A stretch of DNA of 64,000 bases from Pararhodobacter zhoushanensis (GTDB taxonomy: Bacteria; Pseudomonadota; Alphaproteobacteria; Rhodobacterales; Rhodobacteraceae). Both the position numbers and the translations under genes were made by a program. Shown piece after piece: positions 51,737 to 60,379 of the stretch. Every line of letters begins with the position of its first letter. Position 1 is the stretch's first letter. The stretch is taken from contig NZ_JAPDFL010000001.1 in assembly GCF_025949695.1 (NCBI RefSeq), forward strand, positions 1,739,501-1,803,500, given 5' to 3'. A model generated the notes under the pieces. The model was not told the DNA's origin. It was given only the letters and a program-made list of their open reading frames with translations, and did no database searches.

Positions 51737-53392
51737 TCAGCGCGAGAAGCGCTTGTACTTGGCGCGCTTGGGTTCCAGCGCGTCGGGGCCAAGGCGGCGG
51801 ATCTTGTCTTGCTCGTAGTCTTCGAAGTTGCCCTCGAACCACTCGACATGCGCGTCGCCCTCGAACGCCAGAATATGCGTGCACAGACGGTCCAGGAAGA
51901 AACGGTCGTGCGAGATGATGATCGCGCAGCCGGCGAATTCGTCGATGGCCGATTCCAGCGCCTGCAGCGTCTCGACGTCCAGATCGTTGGTCGGTTCATC
52001 GAGCAGCAGCACGTTGCCGCCCGAGCGCAAGAGCTTGGCCATGTGCACGCGGTTGCGCTCACCACCCGACAGCAGGCCGACTTTCTTCTGCTGGTCGGTG
52101 CCCTTGAAGTTGAACGCGCCGGTATAGACCCGGCTGTTCATCTGCATGTCGCCCAGCTGGATGATCTCGGACCCGCCCGACACCTCTTCCCAGACCGTCT
52201 TGGCCGGATCGAGCGCATCGCGCGACTGGTCGACATAGGACAGCTGCACCGTGTTGCCCAGCTCGATCGTGCCCTCGTCGGGCGCTTCGCCCCCGGTGAT
52301 CATGCGAAACAGCGTCGATTTCCCGGCACCGTTCGGGCCGATCACCCCAACGATGGCCCCCGGCGGCACGGTGAAGCTGAGATCCTCGATCAGCAGCTTG
52401 TCGCCCATGTGTTTTTTCAGGCCGACGACCTCGATCACCTTGTTGCCCAGACGCTCGCCGTTGGGGATGATGATCTGCGCGTTGGTGGCGCGTTCCAGCA
52501 CGGTCTGACCGGCCATGTCGTTGTAGCGCGCGATACGGGCCTTGCCCTTGGCCTGACGGGCCTTGGCACCCGAGCGGATCCACTCGAGTTCCTTTTCCAG
52601 CGCTTTTTGCTTGGATTTGTCCTCGCGGGCTTCCTGCTGCATGCGCTTGGCCTTCTGGGCCAGCCACGCGGAATAGTTGCCCTCATAGGGAATGCCGCGC
52701 CCGCGATCCAATTCCAGGATCCACGACGTGATGTCATCGAGGAAGTAGCGGTCGTGGGTGACGATCAGGATCGTGCCTTTATAGGCGATCAGGTGTTTCT
52801 GCAGCCAGGCGATGGATTCCGCGTCCAGGTGGTTGGTCGGCTCATCGAGCAGCAGCATGTCCGGCGCTTCCAGCAGCAGCTTGCACAGCGCCACCCGGCG
52901 GCGTTCCCCACCCGAGAGCGACTCGACATCCGCGTCATCCGGCGGGCAGCGCAGCGCGTCCATGGCGACGCCGACGGTCGCTTCCAGCTCCCACAGGTTC
53001 TGCGCGTCAATCTCGTCCTGCAGCGTCGCCATCTCGTCGGCGGTCTCGTCCGAGTAGTTCATCGCCAGTTCGTTGTAGCGGTCCAGAATGGCCTGCTGCT
53101 TGGCGACGCCCAGCATCACGTTGCCCTTCACGTCCAGCGCCGGGTCCAGATACGGCTCCTGCGCCAGATAGCCGACCTTGGCGCCCTTGGCGGCCCAGGC
53201 TTCGCCTTTGAAGTCGGTATCCATGCCGGCCATGATCTTCAGCAGGGTCGATTTACCCGAGCCGTTGACGCCGACGACACCGATTTTCACACCGGGCAGG
53301 AAGTTCAGGTTGATGTCCTCAAAGCACTTTTTGCCGCCGGGATAGGTCTTGGACACACCATCCATGTGATAGACATACTGATACGAGGCCAT
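51737..53392 (-). CDS. ettA: ABC-F translation factor EttA
   Basis: Energy-dependent translational throttle A, a ribosome-associated ABC-F ATPase of 551 residues (E. coli EttA is 555). Two ATPase domains: GVNGSGKSTLLKI, LSGGERRRVALCKLLL, LLLDEPTNHLD and GPNGAGKSTLFRM, LSGGERNRVHMAKLLR, LLLDEPTNDLD. The arm insertion between Walker A and the signature of domain 1 (YSDETADEMATLQDEI) and the linker KAKRMQQEAREDKSKQKALEKELEW are diagnostic. ATG 53392 is the normal start, MASYQYVYHMDGV. It is a core chromosomal gene with its own terminator. Confidence 0.96.
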   Translation of the reverse strand: MASYQYVYHMDGVSKTYPGGKKCFEDINLNFLPGVKIGVVGVNGSGKSTLLKIMAGMDTDFKGEAWAAKGAKVGYLAQEPYLDPALDVKGNVMLGVAKQQAILDRYNELAMNYSDETADEMATLQDEIDAQNLWELEATVGVAMDALRCPPDDADVESLSGGERRRVALCKLLLEAPDMLLLDEPTNHLDAESIAWLQKHLIAYKGTILIVTHDRYFLDDITSWILELDRGRGIPYEGNYSAWLAQKAKRMQQEAREDKSKQKALEKELEWIRSGAKARQAKGKARIARYNDMAGQTVLERATNAQIIIPNGERLGNKVIEVVGLKKHMGDKLLIEDLSFTVPPGAIVGVIGPNGAGKSTLFRMITGGEAPDEGTIELGNTVQLSYVDQSRDALDPAKTVWEEVSGGSEIIQLGDMQMNSRVYTGAFNFKGTDQQKKVGLLSGGERNRVHMAKLLRSGGNVLLLDEPTNDLDVETLQALESAIDEFAGCAIIISHDRFFLDRLCTHILAFEGDAHVEWFEGNFEDYEQDKIRRLGPDALEPKRAKYKRFSR

Positions 53393-53577
53393 GACGGTCA
53401 CTCCAAAAATAACGGGGATTTGCACCGTTCCCTATAGGGGCGCGGCCAAACCTGCAAGCGCCGCCTCTTCCCCTTTGCCCCTGCAGCGCCCATACTGCGC
53501 CCGTTAAGATCAATTTTGGCCGTGATGTGAAACCTGGCGACGTTCCGATCCCACAGCCCTTGACCCCGGAGCCTTTC

Positions 53578-54459
53578 ATGCCCCTCGATTTCATTGGCGG
53601 CGGTAGCATTGTGCTGCTCTTGCTCGCGCTCTTCATTATCATTTCGATTTTTCTGGGCGTCCGCATCGTTCCCCAGTCGCAGAAATACGTCGTGGAACGC
53701 TTTGGCCGCCTGCGCGCCGTGCTTGGCCCCGGCATCAACCTGATCGTGCCCTTCGTGGACACCGTTGCGCATAAGGTCTCGATCCTTGAGCGTCAGCTGC
53801 CCAACCAACGGCAAGACGCGATCACCACCGACAACGTGCTGGTGCAGGTCGAAACCTCGGTGTTTTACCGCATCATGGAGCCGGAAAAGACCGTCTATCG
53901 CATCCGCGACGTGGACGCGGCGATCCTGACCACGGTAGCCGGCATCGTGCGCTCGGAAATCGGCACGATGGAGCTGGACGAGGTTCAGTCGAACCGCGCC
54001 CGCCTGACGCAGAAGATCGGCGCGGCGATTGCCGATGTGGTTGACGACTGGGGCATCGTGGTGACCCGCGCCGAATTGCTGGACGTCAATCTGGACGAGG
54101 CCACCCGCGCCGCCATGCTGCAACAGCTGAACGCCGAGCGCGCCCGCCGCGCCGCCGTGACCGAGGCCGAGGGCAAGCGCCGCGCGGTCGAGCTGGCCGC
54201 CGATGGCCAGCTTTACGCCGCCGAGCAGGAAGCCAAGGCCAAGCGCGTCACCGCCGATGCCGAGGCTTATGCGACCGGGGTGATCGCCGAGGCGATTGCC
54301 AAGAACGGGCTGGAAGCCGCGCAATATCAGATCGCGCTGGCGCAGGTTGAGGCTATGAAGAAGGTCGCCGAGGGTCAGGGCAAGCAAACCGTGATCCTGC
54401 CCGCCGCGCTGATGGATTCCTTTGGCGATGCCTTCAAGATGCTGAAAGGGAAGTTCTGA
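53578..54459 (+). CDS. SPFH/band 7 membrane protein (stomatin/QmcA-like)
   Basis: Membrane-anchored band 7 protein of 293 residues. An N-terminal helix (IVLLLLALFIIISIFLG) is followed by VRIVPQSQKYVVERFGRLRAVLGPGINLIVPF, the SPFH opening, and by the coiled-coil AEGKRRAVELAADGQLYAAEQEAKAKR. Such proteins form ring- or cage-like assemblies and organise membrane proteases or microdomains. It overlaps the nfeD-like gene (TGATG), the usual pairing in bacteria. ATG 53578 follows GGAG; an upstream GTG is less likely. Confidence 0.92.
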   Translation: MPLDFIGGGSIVLLLLALFIIISIFLGVRIVPQSQKYVVERFGRLRAVLGPGINLIVPFVDTVAHKVSILERQLPNQRQDAITTDNVLVQVETSVFYRIMEPEKTVYRIRDVDAAILTTVAGIVRSEIGTMELDEVQSNRARLTQKIGAAIADVVDDWGIVVTRAELLDVNLDEATRAAMLQQLNAERARRAAVTEAEGKRRAVELAADGQLYAAEQEAKAKRVTADAEAYATGVIAEAIAKNGLEAAQYQIALAQVEAMKKVAEGQGKQTVILPAALMDSFGDAFKMLKGKF

Positions 54460-54746
54460 TGCTGGAATCGCTCTGGTGGGTCTGGATCGCTGCCGGTCTG
54501 GCGCTGGCGATTCTTGAGGTACTGGTGCCCGGCTTCCTGTTTGCCGGCTTCGCGGTCGGTGCCGTGGCCACCGGCGCGCTGATCGCGCTGGGCCTGCCCG
54601 GCATGGGCTGGCTGTCGGTGTCGCTGATCAACGCGCTGCTGGTGTTTGCGGTGATCTCGGTCATTGCGTGGCTGGCGATGCGCGCGCTTCTGGGTGTGCG
54701 CAGCGGGCAGTTGAAGAAGATCGACCACGACATCAACGAAGACTGA
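54459..54746 (+). CDS. NfeD-like short membrane protein
   Basis: Membrane protein of 95 residues with two or three helices (WVWIAAGLALAILEVLVPGFLFAGFAVGAVATGALIALG; LINALLVFAVISVIAWLAMRALLG). It corresponds to the short (1b-type) NfeD partner of SPFH proteins; the soluble OB domain is reduced to a short tail. Its start overlaps the SPFH stop by one base, so the two are made together and probably form a complex. Confidence 0.9.
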   Translation: MLESLWWVWIAAGLALAILEVLVPGFLFAGFAVGAVATGALIALGLPGMGWLSVSLINALLVFAVISVIAWLAMRALLGVRSGQLKKIDHDINED

Positions 54747-54772
54747 AACGGGGGCCGGACGGCCCCTTTCTC

Positions 54773-55378
54773 TTAGCGCGCCGACGGGAACAGCGTCTTT
54801 CGCACCACGTTGAGGTCAAAGCAGAACGTCCAGTTCTTTTGATACATCAGGTCGATGCGGGCTTTGCGCGGCACGCAGTTGGTCGCGTAAATCGCGTCGG
54901 TTTCCTCGGGCGTTCTGGCCCGCGCCAGCAGGTGCTGTTCGTGCCTTGAGTAATAGATCGTGGCAAGCCCGGTCAGGCCCGGACGGCTTTTCAGCACCTC
55001 GTCATATACCTCGGGAAACCGCTCGACGTATTCGCGCAGGGGCGGGCGCGGGCCGACCACCGACATATCCCCGATCCACAGGTTCCACAGCTGCGGCAGC
55101 TCATCAAACCGGCGGCGGCGCAGCCATGCCCCGACCGGGGTGATGCGCCGCGCCTTGTCCCCGCCCGAGACGCCCCGGTCCCCTGCATCCACCGTCATCG
55201 TGCGGAACTTCCACAGCCGGAAACCGCGCGTCGGCGTGGTCATCCGCTCGCCGCCGTAAAAGACCGGGCGACCATCCGTGATCAGGATCACCAGCGCAAT
55301 CACGATCACCATGGGCACGACAAAGGGCGTGATCATGGCGGCGGTCCAGATATCGAAAGCGCGTTTGGCGGGGTTCAT
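54773..55378 (-). CDS. Bacterial sugar transferase (undecaprenyl-phosphate glycosylphosphotransferase)
   Basis: Monotopic phosphoglycosyl transferase of 201 residues, which starts a lipid-linked glycan by moving a sugar phosphate onto undecaprenyl phosphate. KRAFDIWTAAMITPFVVPMVIVIALVILITDG is the membrane helix, LWKFRTM and RRFDELPQLWNLWIGDMSVVGPRPPLREYVE are the conserved catalytic blocks (DE pair included). Its start overlaps the stop of the epimerase gene (ATGA). Only these two glycan genes are present, so the rest of the polymer pathway is elsewhere. Confidence 0.93.
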   Translation of the reverse strand: MNPAKRAFDIWTAAMITPFVVPMVIVIALVILITDGRPVFYGGERMTTPTRGFRLWKFRTMTVDAGDRGVSGGDKARRITPVGAWLRRRRFDELPQLWNLWIGDMSVVGPRPPLREYVERFPEVYDEVLKSRPGLTGLATIYYSRHEQHLLARARTPEETDAIYATNCVPRKARIDLMYQKNWTFCFDLNVVRKTLFPSAR

Positions 55379-56196
55379 GCGGGGTCCTTGCAGGCGCGCC
55401 ACTCGGCGATCATCGCGGGCGCTGTGCTGTCGGTATGTTGCAGCCGGACAAGGGATTCAAGCCGCCCCGTGGCCAGCGTGAGGCGCGCAATCGCTTGGGG
55501 AGGCGCAGGCTGGCGCGCGACCGGCAGGCCCGCCGCTGCCGCCAGATCGGCCATATCCACCGGCTCGGGCGTGCCGATGTTCAGCACCGGCGGCAGGGCA
55601 GGGGCCAGCGCCAGCGCCAACAGCACCCGGCCCAGCGTCTGCGGGCCGATGTAGCTGCGCACAGGGCCGCTGCCATCGGCGAACTGGTCCAGCACCAACG
55701 GTCGGCGCTCGTTGGTCAGCAGCGCATCGGCCCCGGCGACATTGCCGATGCGCAGATGGGTCACGTCAGGCCCGGTACAGGCCTGCTCCATCGCCAGTTT
55801 TGCGCGGCCATAGTCGTTGGTGGGCGCGCAGGTGTCGTCCTCATCCCACGGCGTGGCCCTCCCGGATCCATAGACTGCCGACGACGACGCCAGCAGCACC
55901 CGCCCGATCCCCGCATGGCGCGCGCCTTTCAGCGTCGCGATGCCGAGGGCAACATTGTCGTCCAGCCGCGCGTCCGGTCCCGGTGTCACCCCCGCCAGCA
56001 TGACCAGCGCGCGCGGTCGCCCGTTGGCCGCGCACCAGTCGAGCAGCGCAGCGGTTCCGTCCAGCGGCGACCACGTCAGTTCCTGCCGCGCACCGCGCCC
56101 GGACCAGGCCACCGACGCCAGATCCGCTGCCTGCAACAGCCGCCCGACCCGCCCGTTCGCGCCCGTGATCAACAGGGTTTTGCTTTGCTCACTCAT
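55375..56196 (-). CDS. NAD-dependent sugar epimerase/dehydratase family protein
   Basis: Extended-SDR protein of 273 residues. LLITGANGRVGRLLQA binds NAD, LASSSAVYGSGRATPW gives the serine/threonine strand and NDYGRAKLAME the Y-x-x-x-K pair. It is shorter than typical 320-residue UDP-sugar epimerases and belongs with the compact reductase/epimerase types that supply a nucleotide sugar to the neighbouring sugar transferase, with which it overlaps by 4 bases. It is divergent from the paaG operon. Confidence 0.87.
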   Translation of the reverse strand: MSEQSKTLLITGANGRVGRLLQAADLASVAWSGRGARQELTWSPLDGTAALLDWCAANGRPRALVMLAGVTPGPDARLDDNVALGIATLKGARHAGIGRVLLASSSAVYGSGRATPWDEDDTCAPTNDYGRAKLAMEQACTGPDVTHLRIGNVAGADALLTNERRPLVLDQFADGSGPVRSYIGPQTLGRVLLALALAPALPPVLNIGTPEPVDMADLAAAAGLPVARQPAPPQAIARLTLATGRLESLVRLQHTDSTAPAMIAEWRACKDPA

Positions 56197-56256
56197 CCCG
56201 CCTGATTGCCACGGGCGGACCGGTAAAACCAGCCGCGACGCCGCGCATAATTCATT

Positions 56257-56272
56257 GACTGAACGGTCGGTC
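56257..56272. promoter_or_regulatory. Palindromic TetR-type operator before paaG
   Basis: GACTGAACGGTCGGTC is an interrupted palindrome (pattern GAC-GA-CG-TC-GTC) and contains the AACGNNCGNT core known from PaaR sites. It lies in the gap between the epimerase and paaG, overlapping a TTGACT -35-like element, 46 bases before paaG. The TetR protein encoded after paaK is the probable repressor. Confidence 0.65.
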
Positions 56273-56317
56273 TATGTAAGCTTTTCGCCAGCGGCCCCGC
56301 CGTCAAGGGAGGATTCC

Positions 56318-57106
56318 ATGAGCGATTCGGACACCATTGCGGTGAGCCTTTCCGACGGCGTGCTTGAAGTCACGCTCAACCGGCCCGAGCGGCTGAATTC
56401 CTTTACCGAAAGCATGCACCTTGCCCTGCGCGCCGCGCTGAACCGTGCGCCGTCCGAGGCGCGCTGCGTGCTCTTGACCGGTGCTGGCCGGGGCTTTTGC
56501 GCCGGGCAGGATCTGGGCGACCGCGACCCGCGCAAAATGGACGGCCCGCCCGATCTGGGCGATACCGTGCGCCGCCTCTGGGCCCCCTTGGTGCGCCAGA
56601 TCAAGGCGCTGGAAATGCCGGTGATCTGCGCGGTGAACGGCGTGGCGGCGGGCGCGGGCTCGTCTCTGGCGCTGAACTGCGACCTGACGCTGGCCGCGCA
56701 AAGCGCCAGGTTCATCCAGTCTTTCTCGAAGGTTGGGCTGATCCCCGACACCGGCGGCAGCTGGCACCTGACCCGGCTGCTGGGCGCGCAGCGCGCGATG
56801 GGGTTGGCCCTGACCGCGCAAAGCCTGCCCGCGCAACAGGCCGCCGACTGGGGCCTGATCTGGCAATGCCTGCCCGATGACGCGCTGATGACCGAGGCGC
56901 GCGCGCTGGCCAGACGCTTCGCATCCGGCCCGACCTTTGGCTTCGCGCAGACCAAACGCGCCCTTCAGGCCGCTGCGACCAACACGCTGGACGCGCATCT
57001 TGAGCTGGAGGCCGAGCTGATGAAAGCCTGCGGCGAAAGCGCCGATTACGCCGAGGGCGTCGGCGCCTTCCTCGACAAGCGCCCGGCGGAGTTCACCGGC
57101 AAATGA
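56318..57106 (+). CDS. paaG: Phenylacetate-pathway enoyl-CoA hydratase/isomerase PaaG
   Basis: Crotonase of 262 residues; PaaG isomerises ring-1,2-epoxyphenylacetyl-CoA to the oxepin and acts later as an enoyl isomerase. GRGFCAGQDLGDRDPRKMDGPPDLG is the PaaG hallmark; the oxyanion loop NGVAAGAGSSLALNCD and IPDTGGSWHLTRLLG (aspartate as catalytic acid/base) follow. ATG 56318 has AAGGGAGGA upstream; an in-frame extension into the epimerase region is a shadow. The stop overlaps paaI. The ring-oxygenase genes paaABCDE are not in this window. Confidence 0.92.
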   Translation: MSDSDTIAVSLSDGVLEVTLNRPERLNSFTESMHLALRAALNRAPSEARCVLLTGAGRGFCAGQDLGDRDPRKMDGPPDLGDTVRRLWAPLVRQIKALEMPVICAVNGVAAGAGSSLALNCDLTLAAQSARFIQSFSKVGLIPDTGGSWHLTRLLGAQRAMGLALTAQSLPAQQAADWGLIWQCLPDDALMTEARALARRFASGPTFGFAQTKRALQAAATNTLDAHLELEAELMKACGESADYAEGVGAFLDKRPAEFTGK

Positions 57107-57546
57107 CCCTGACCCCGCAAGAGCTTGCGCAGGCCTGCGCCGATTCCATGTGGGCGCAGGACGAGGCCACCAACGGGCTGGGCATGGTGCTGCAAAGCGT
57201 CGCCCCCGGTCAGGCGGTGATCACCATGAAGGTGATGCGCGACATGACCAACGGGCTGAAGACCTGCCACGGCGGGTTTATCTTCACGCTGGCTGACAGC
57301 GCCTTCGCCTTTGCCTGCAATACCTACAACCAGCGCACCGTCGCGCAGATGGCGCAGATCACCTTTCTGGCCCCGGGTTTCGAGGGCGATGTGCTGACCG
57401 CCTCGGCCCGCAAGATCTGGAAACAGGGGCGCAGCGGCATCTACGACATTCAGGTCACGAACCAGTCCGGCCAGCCGGTCGCCGAGTTCCGTGGCCATTC
57501 GCGTACCGTCAAGGGCACCCATCTGCCCGACATGTCCAAGGAGTGA
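57103..57546 (+). CDS. paaI: Hydroxyphenylacetyl-CoA thioesterase PaaI
   Basis: Hotdog thioesterase of 147 residues. TCHGGFIFTLADSAFAFACN includes the catalytic aspartate, and NQRTVAQMAQITFLAPGFEGDVL is the PaaI strand pair. It rescues CoA from stalled phenylacetyl-CoA derivatives. It overlaps paaG by 4 bases and lies 3 bases before paaK, so all three are co-translated. Confidence 0.93.
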   Translation: MTLTPQELAQACADSMWAQDEATNGLGMVLQSVAPGQAVITMKVMRDMTNGLKTCHGGFIFTLADSAFAFACNTYNQRTVAQMAQITFLAPGFEGDVLTASARKIWKQGRSGIYDIQVTNQSGQPVAEFRGHSRTVKGTHLPDMSKE

Positions 57547-57549
57547 GCC

Positions 57550-58860
57550 ATGGAAGACCTCTCGCCCCGCCCCGGTGATCTGGAGCCGATCGAAACCGCC
57601 TCGCGCGATGAGATATCGGCCTTGCAGCTTGAGCGGCTGAAATGGACGCTCACCCATGCCTATGAAAACTCGCCGTTCTACCGCAAGCGCTTCGATGAGA
57701 AGGGCGTGCACCCGGATGATCTGAAGGCCCTTTCGGATCTGGCGAAATTCCCCTTCACGGTGAAGACCGACCTGCGCGATACCTACCCGTTCGGCATGTT
57801 CGCCGTCCCGCGGGAGAAAATCGCCCGGATCCATGCCTCGTCGGGCACCACCGGCAAACCCACCGTTGTGGGCTATACCGCCAAGGACATCGACACCTGG
57901 GCCGGGCTCGCCGCCCGCTCCATCCGCGCCTCGGGCGGCCGGGCCGGGGACATCCTGCATGTCGCCTATGGCTATGGGCTGTTTACCGGCGGCCTGGGCG
58001 CACATTACGGCGCCGAGAAACTGGGCTGCACCGTGGTGCCGATCTCGGGCGGGATGACCGAGCGGCAGGTGACATTGATCCAGGACTTCAAGCCGCGCGT
58101 GATCATGGTCACGCCCAGCTACATGCTGTCGATCCTCGATGAATTCCGCCGTCAGGGGCTGGACCCGCGCGAAAGCTCGCTCGCCGTCGGCATCTTCGGG
58201 GCTGAACCTTGGACCAACGCCATGCGCCGCGAGATCGAAGAGGCGTTTGATATGCACGCCGTCGATATCTACGGCCTTTCCGAGGTCATGGGGCCGGGCG
58301 TCGCCAATGAATGCGTCGAGACCAAGGACGGGCTGCACATCTGGGAAGACCACTTCTACCCCGAGATCATCAACCCCGAAACCGGCGAGCCGGTGGCGGA
58401 TGGGGAGATGGGCGAGCTGGTCTTCACCACCCTGACCAAGGAAGGTCTGCCGATCATCCGCTACCGCACCCGCGACCTGACACGGCTGCTGCCGGGCACC
58501 GCGCGCTCGATGCGGCGGATGGAAAAGATCACCGGGCGCTCGGATGACATGATCATCCTGCGCGGGGTCAACGTGTTCCCGACGCAGATCGAGGAACAGA
58601 TCCTGAAATGCGCCGGCCTCGCCCCGCATTTCCAGATCGAACTGGTCCGCGCCGACCGCATGGACGCGATGGTCGTGCATTGCGAAGCGACCGACAGCAG
58701 CGCTGGGGCAGAGGCGCGCGCCGCCTCGGCCAAAGAACTGGCGCATCACATCAAATCGGTGGTGGGTGTCTCGACAAAGATCACCGTGCACAACCCCGGC
58801 GGGGCCCCGCGCTCGGATGGCAAGGCCAAGCGCGTGGTCGACAATCGCCCCAAACCCTAA
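57550..58860 (+). CDS. paaK: Phenylacetate-CoA ligase PaaK
   Basis: AMP-forming ligase of 436 residues, the entry step of aerobic phenylacetate degradation. HASSGTTGKPTVVGYT is the phosphate loop, DIYGLSEVMGPGVANEC the A5 motif, YRTRDLTRLLPG the A7 motif and ITGRSDDMIILRGVNVFPTQIEEQIL the A8 hinge; GKAKRVVDNRP ends with the catalytic lysine region. Length and motifs match classical PaaK far better than the ligase at 40.5 kb. It is the last enzyme gene before the tetR gene. Confidence 0.96.
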   Translation: MEDLSPRPGDLEPIETASRDEISALQLERLKWTLTHAYENSPFYRKRFDEKGVHPDDLKALSDLAKFPFTVKTDLRDTYPFGMFAVPREKIARIHASSGTTGKPTVVGYTAKDIDTWAGLAARSIRASGGRAGDILHVAYGYGLFTGGLGAHYGAEKLGCTVVPISGGMTERQVTLIQDFKPRVIMVTPSYMLSILDEFRRQGLDPRESSLAVGIFGAEPWTNAMRREIEEAFDMHAVDIYGLSEVMGPGVANECVETKDGLHIWEDHFYPEIINPETGEPVADGEMGELVFTTLTKEGLPIIRYRTRDLTRLLPGTARSMRRMEKITGRSDDMIILRGVNVFPTQIEEQILKCAGLAPHFQIELVRADRMDAMVVHCEATDSSAGAEARAASAKELAHHIKSVVGVSTKITVHNPGGAPRSDGKAKRVVDNRPKP

Positions 58861-58972
58861 CGCTTTCATCTTGCTGAAAATACGCTGGGGGGTGAATGGC
58901 CGGAACGGCCAGAGGGGGGCTAGCCCCCTCCCTCCGCCACCGCCCCTCTGCCCACCACCAAGGAGCCGGACC

Positions 58973-59566
58973 ATGGCCCGTACCCGCGCCCTCGACTTTG
59001 AGGACAAGCAACGCGCGATCCTGACCAGCGCCGCGGCGGTGCTGGCCGAGCAGGGCATGGACAAGGCCTCGATGGCGCAGATCGCCGGGCAGGCAGGGGT
59101 CTCGAAAGCGCTGCTGTACCATTATTATCCGGGCAAGGACGCGCTGATCTTCGGTATCATCCGCACGCATCTGTCCGAACTGGACGAGGCGGTGAGCACT
59201 GCCGATGATGCAACCCTGCCGCCCCGCGCGCGGCTCAGGGCGCTGGTTGGCGCGGTGCTGGAAACGTACCGGGATGCCGACAATTTCCACAAGGTCCAGC
59301 TGAACGGCACACCGACCCTGCCGCCAGGCCAGAAGGACGAGATCCACGCCATCGAGCGGCGCATCGTGCGGCGGTTCTCGGAGGTGTTGCGGGCGGTGCG
59401 GCCAGAGCTGGAAGCGCCCTTGCTGATGCCGGTGACCATGTCGCTGTTTGGCATGATGAACTGGGTCTACATGTGGTTCCGCGACGGCGGGGCAGTCACG
59501 CGCGAAGACTACGCGGATGTGGCGACGGCGCTCGTGCTCGACGGGATCGCAGGGGTGGGCCGGTAG
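58973..59566 (+). CDS. TetR-family regulator, PaaR-like
   Basis: TetR protein of 197 residues. Helix-turn-helix: AILTSAAAVLAEQGMDKASMAQIAGQAGVSKALLYHYYPGKDALI. The ligand domain with DADNFHKVQLNGTPTLPPGQKDEI resembles PaaR-type regulators that respond to phenylacetyl-CoA. It follows paaK by 112 bases with AAGGAG before ATG 58973. The probable operator is the palindrome before paaG. It may also govern the liv genes that follow on the other strand. Confidence 0.9.
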   Translation: MARTRALDFEDKQRAILTSAAAVLAEQGMDKASMAQIAGQAGVSKALLYHYYPGKDALIFGIIRTHLSELDEAVSTADDATLPPRARLRALVGAVLETYRDADNFHKVQLNGTPTLPPGQKDEIHAIERRIVRRFSEVLRAVRPELEAPLLMPVTMSLFGMMNWVYMWFRDGGAVTREDYADVATALVLDGIAGVGR

Positions 59567-59627
59567 GGGCGGCGCTCGGGGGCATCGAGCCCCCTCGCGC
59601 CGCGCCGGGGCCAGCCCCGGCACCCCG

Positions 59628-59652
59628 CCGGGGGACGCAGGGCGTCCCCCGG
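59628..59652. terminator. GC-rich hairpin between the paa and liv operons
   Basis: An 11-bp perfect stem (CCGGGGGACGC / GCGTCCCCCGG) with a 3-base loop, between the tetR stop and the convergent livF stop. It has no T tract on either side and may work for both directions. The surrounding C/G runs resemble short repeats often seen at gene ends in Rhodobacterales. Confidence 0.6.
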
Positions 59653-59689
59653 ACCCCCTCAAGGGGCGTATTGAAAGCAAGATGAAGGG

Positions 59690-60379
59690 TCAGAGGCCGA
59701 GGTAGCGGTGTTCGATCTCGGGTGTGATCTGGGACGGGGTGCCGGACCAGACGCTTTGGCCGCGTTCCAGAATGACGCAGGTGTCGGCGACGGGTTTGAG
59801 TTCGCTCAGCGTCTTGTCGACCACGAGGATGGACAGGCCCTGCGCTTTGAGTGCGCGGATGGCGGCCCAGATTTCCTGTCGGATGACGGGGGCGAGGCCC
59901 TCGGTTGCCTCATCGAGCACCAGAAGGCGCGGGTTGGTCATCAGGGCGCGGCCGATGGCGAGCATCTGTTGTTCGCCGCCCGACAGGGTGCTGGCCTGTT
60001 GCCCGGCGCGTTCGGCGAGGCGGGGGAAGAAGCCTTGCACCCGTTCCAGCGTCCACGCGCCGGGGCGGGCGGCGGCGATCAGGTTCTCGGTGACGGTGAG
60101 CGTGGCAAAGCAGCGCCGCCCCTCGGGCACCAGCCCGATGCCAAGGCGTGCGGCCTTGTAGCTGGGCAGGGTGGTGATCGTCTGCCCGGCGAACCAGACC
60201 TGCCCCCGGTACGCCGCGTGCAGGCGGCACAGCGTGCGGATGGTCGTGGTCTTGCCCATCCCGTTGCGGCCCATCAGGGCGACCGCTTGCCCCTCTTGAA
60301 CTGTCAGATCGACGCCGAACAGCGCTTGCGAGGCGCCGTAGAACACCTCGATCCCCTCGACCCTGAGCAGGTCAGTCAT
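59690..60379 (-). CDS. livF: Branched-chain-type ABC transporter ATP-binding protein LivF, second system
   Basis: ATPase of 229 residues. Walker A GRNGMGKTTTIRTL, signature LSGGEQQMLAIGRAL, Walker B LLVLDEATEGLAP. It is the last gene of the livK-H-M-G-F run convergent with the paa operon, overlapping livG by 4 bases. The glutamate of the Walker B DEP motif is present, but the proline is replaced by alanine (DEA), as in many LivF proteins of this subgroup. Confidence 0.93.
   Translation of the reverse strand: MTDLLRVEGIEVFYGASQALFGVDLTVQEGQAVALMGRNGMGKTTTIRTLCRLHAAYRGQVWFAGQTITTLPSYKAARLGIGLVPEGRRCFATLTVTENLIAAARPGAWTLERVQGFFPRLAERAGQQASTLSGGEQQMLAIGRALMTNPRLLVLDEATEGLAPVIRQEIWAAIRALKAQGLSILVVDKTLSELKPVADTCVILERGQSVWSGTPSQITPEIEHRYLGL

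Noticed and set aside
58861-58972. GC-rich gap between paaK and tetR as a possible small gene
   Set aside because: No start with a ribosome-binding site and only C/G runs of the kind seen at gene ends. The tetR site AAGGAG follows.
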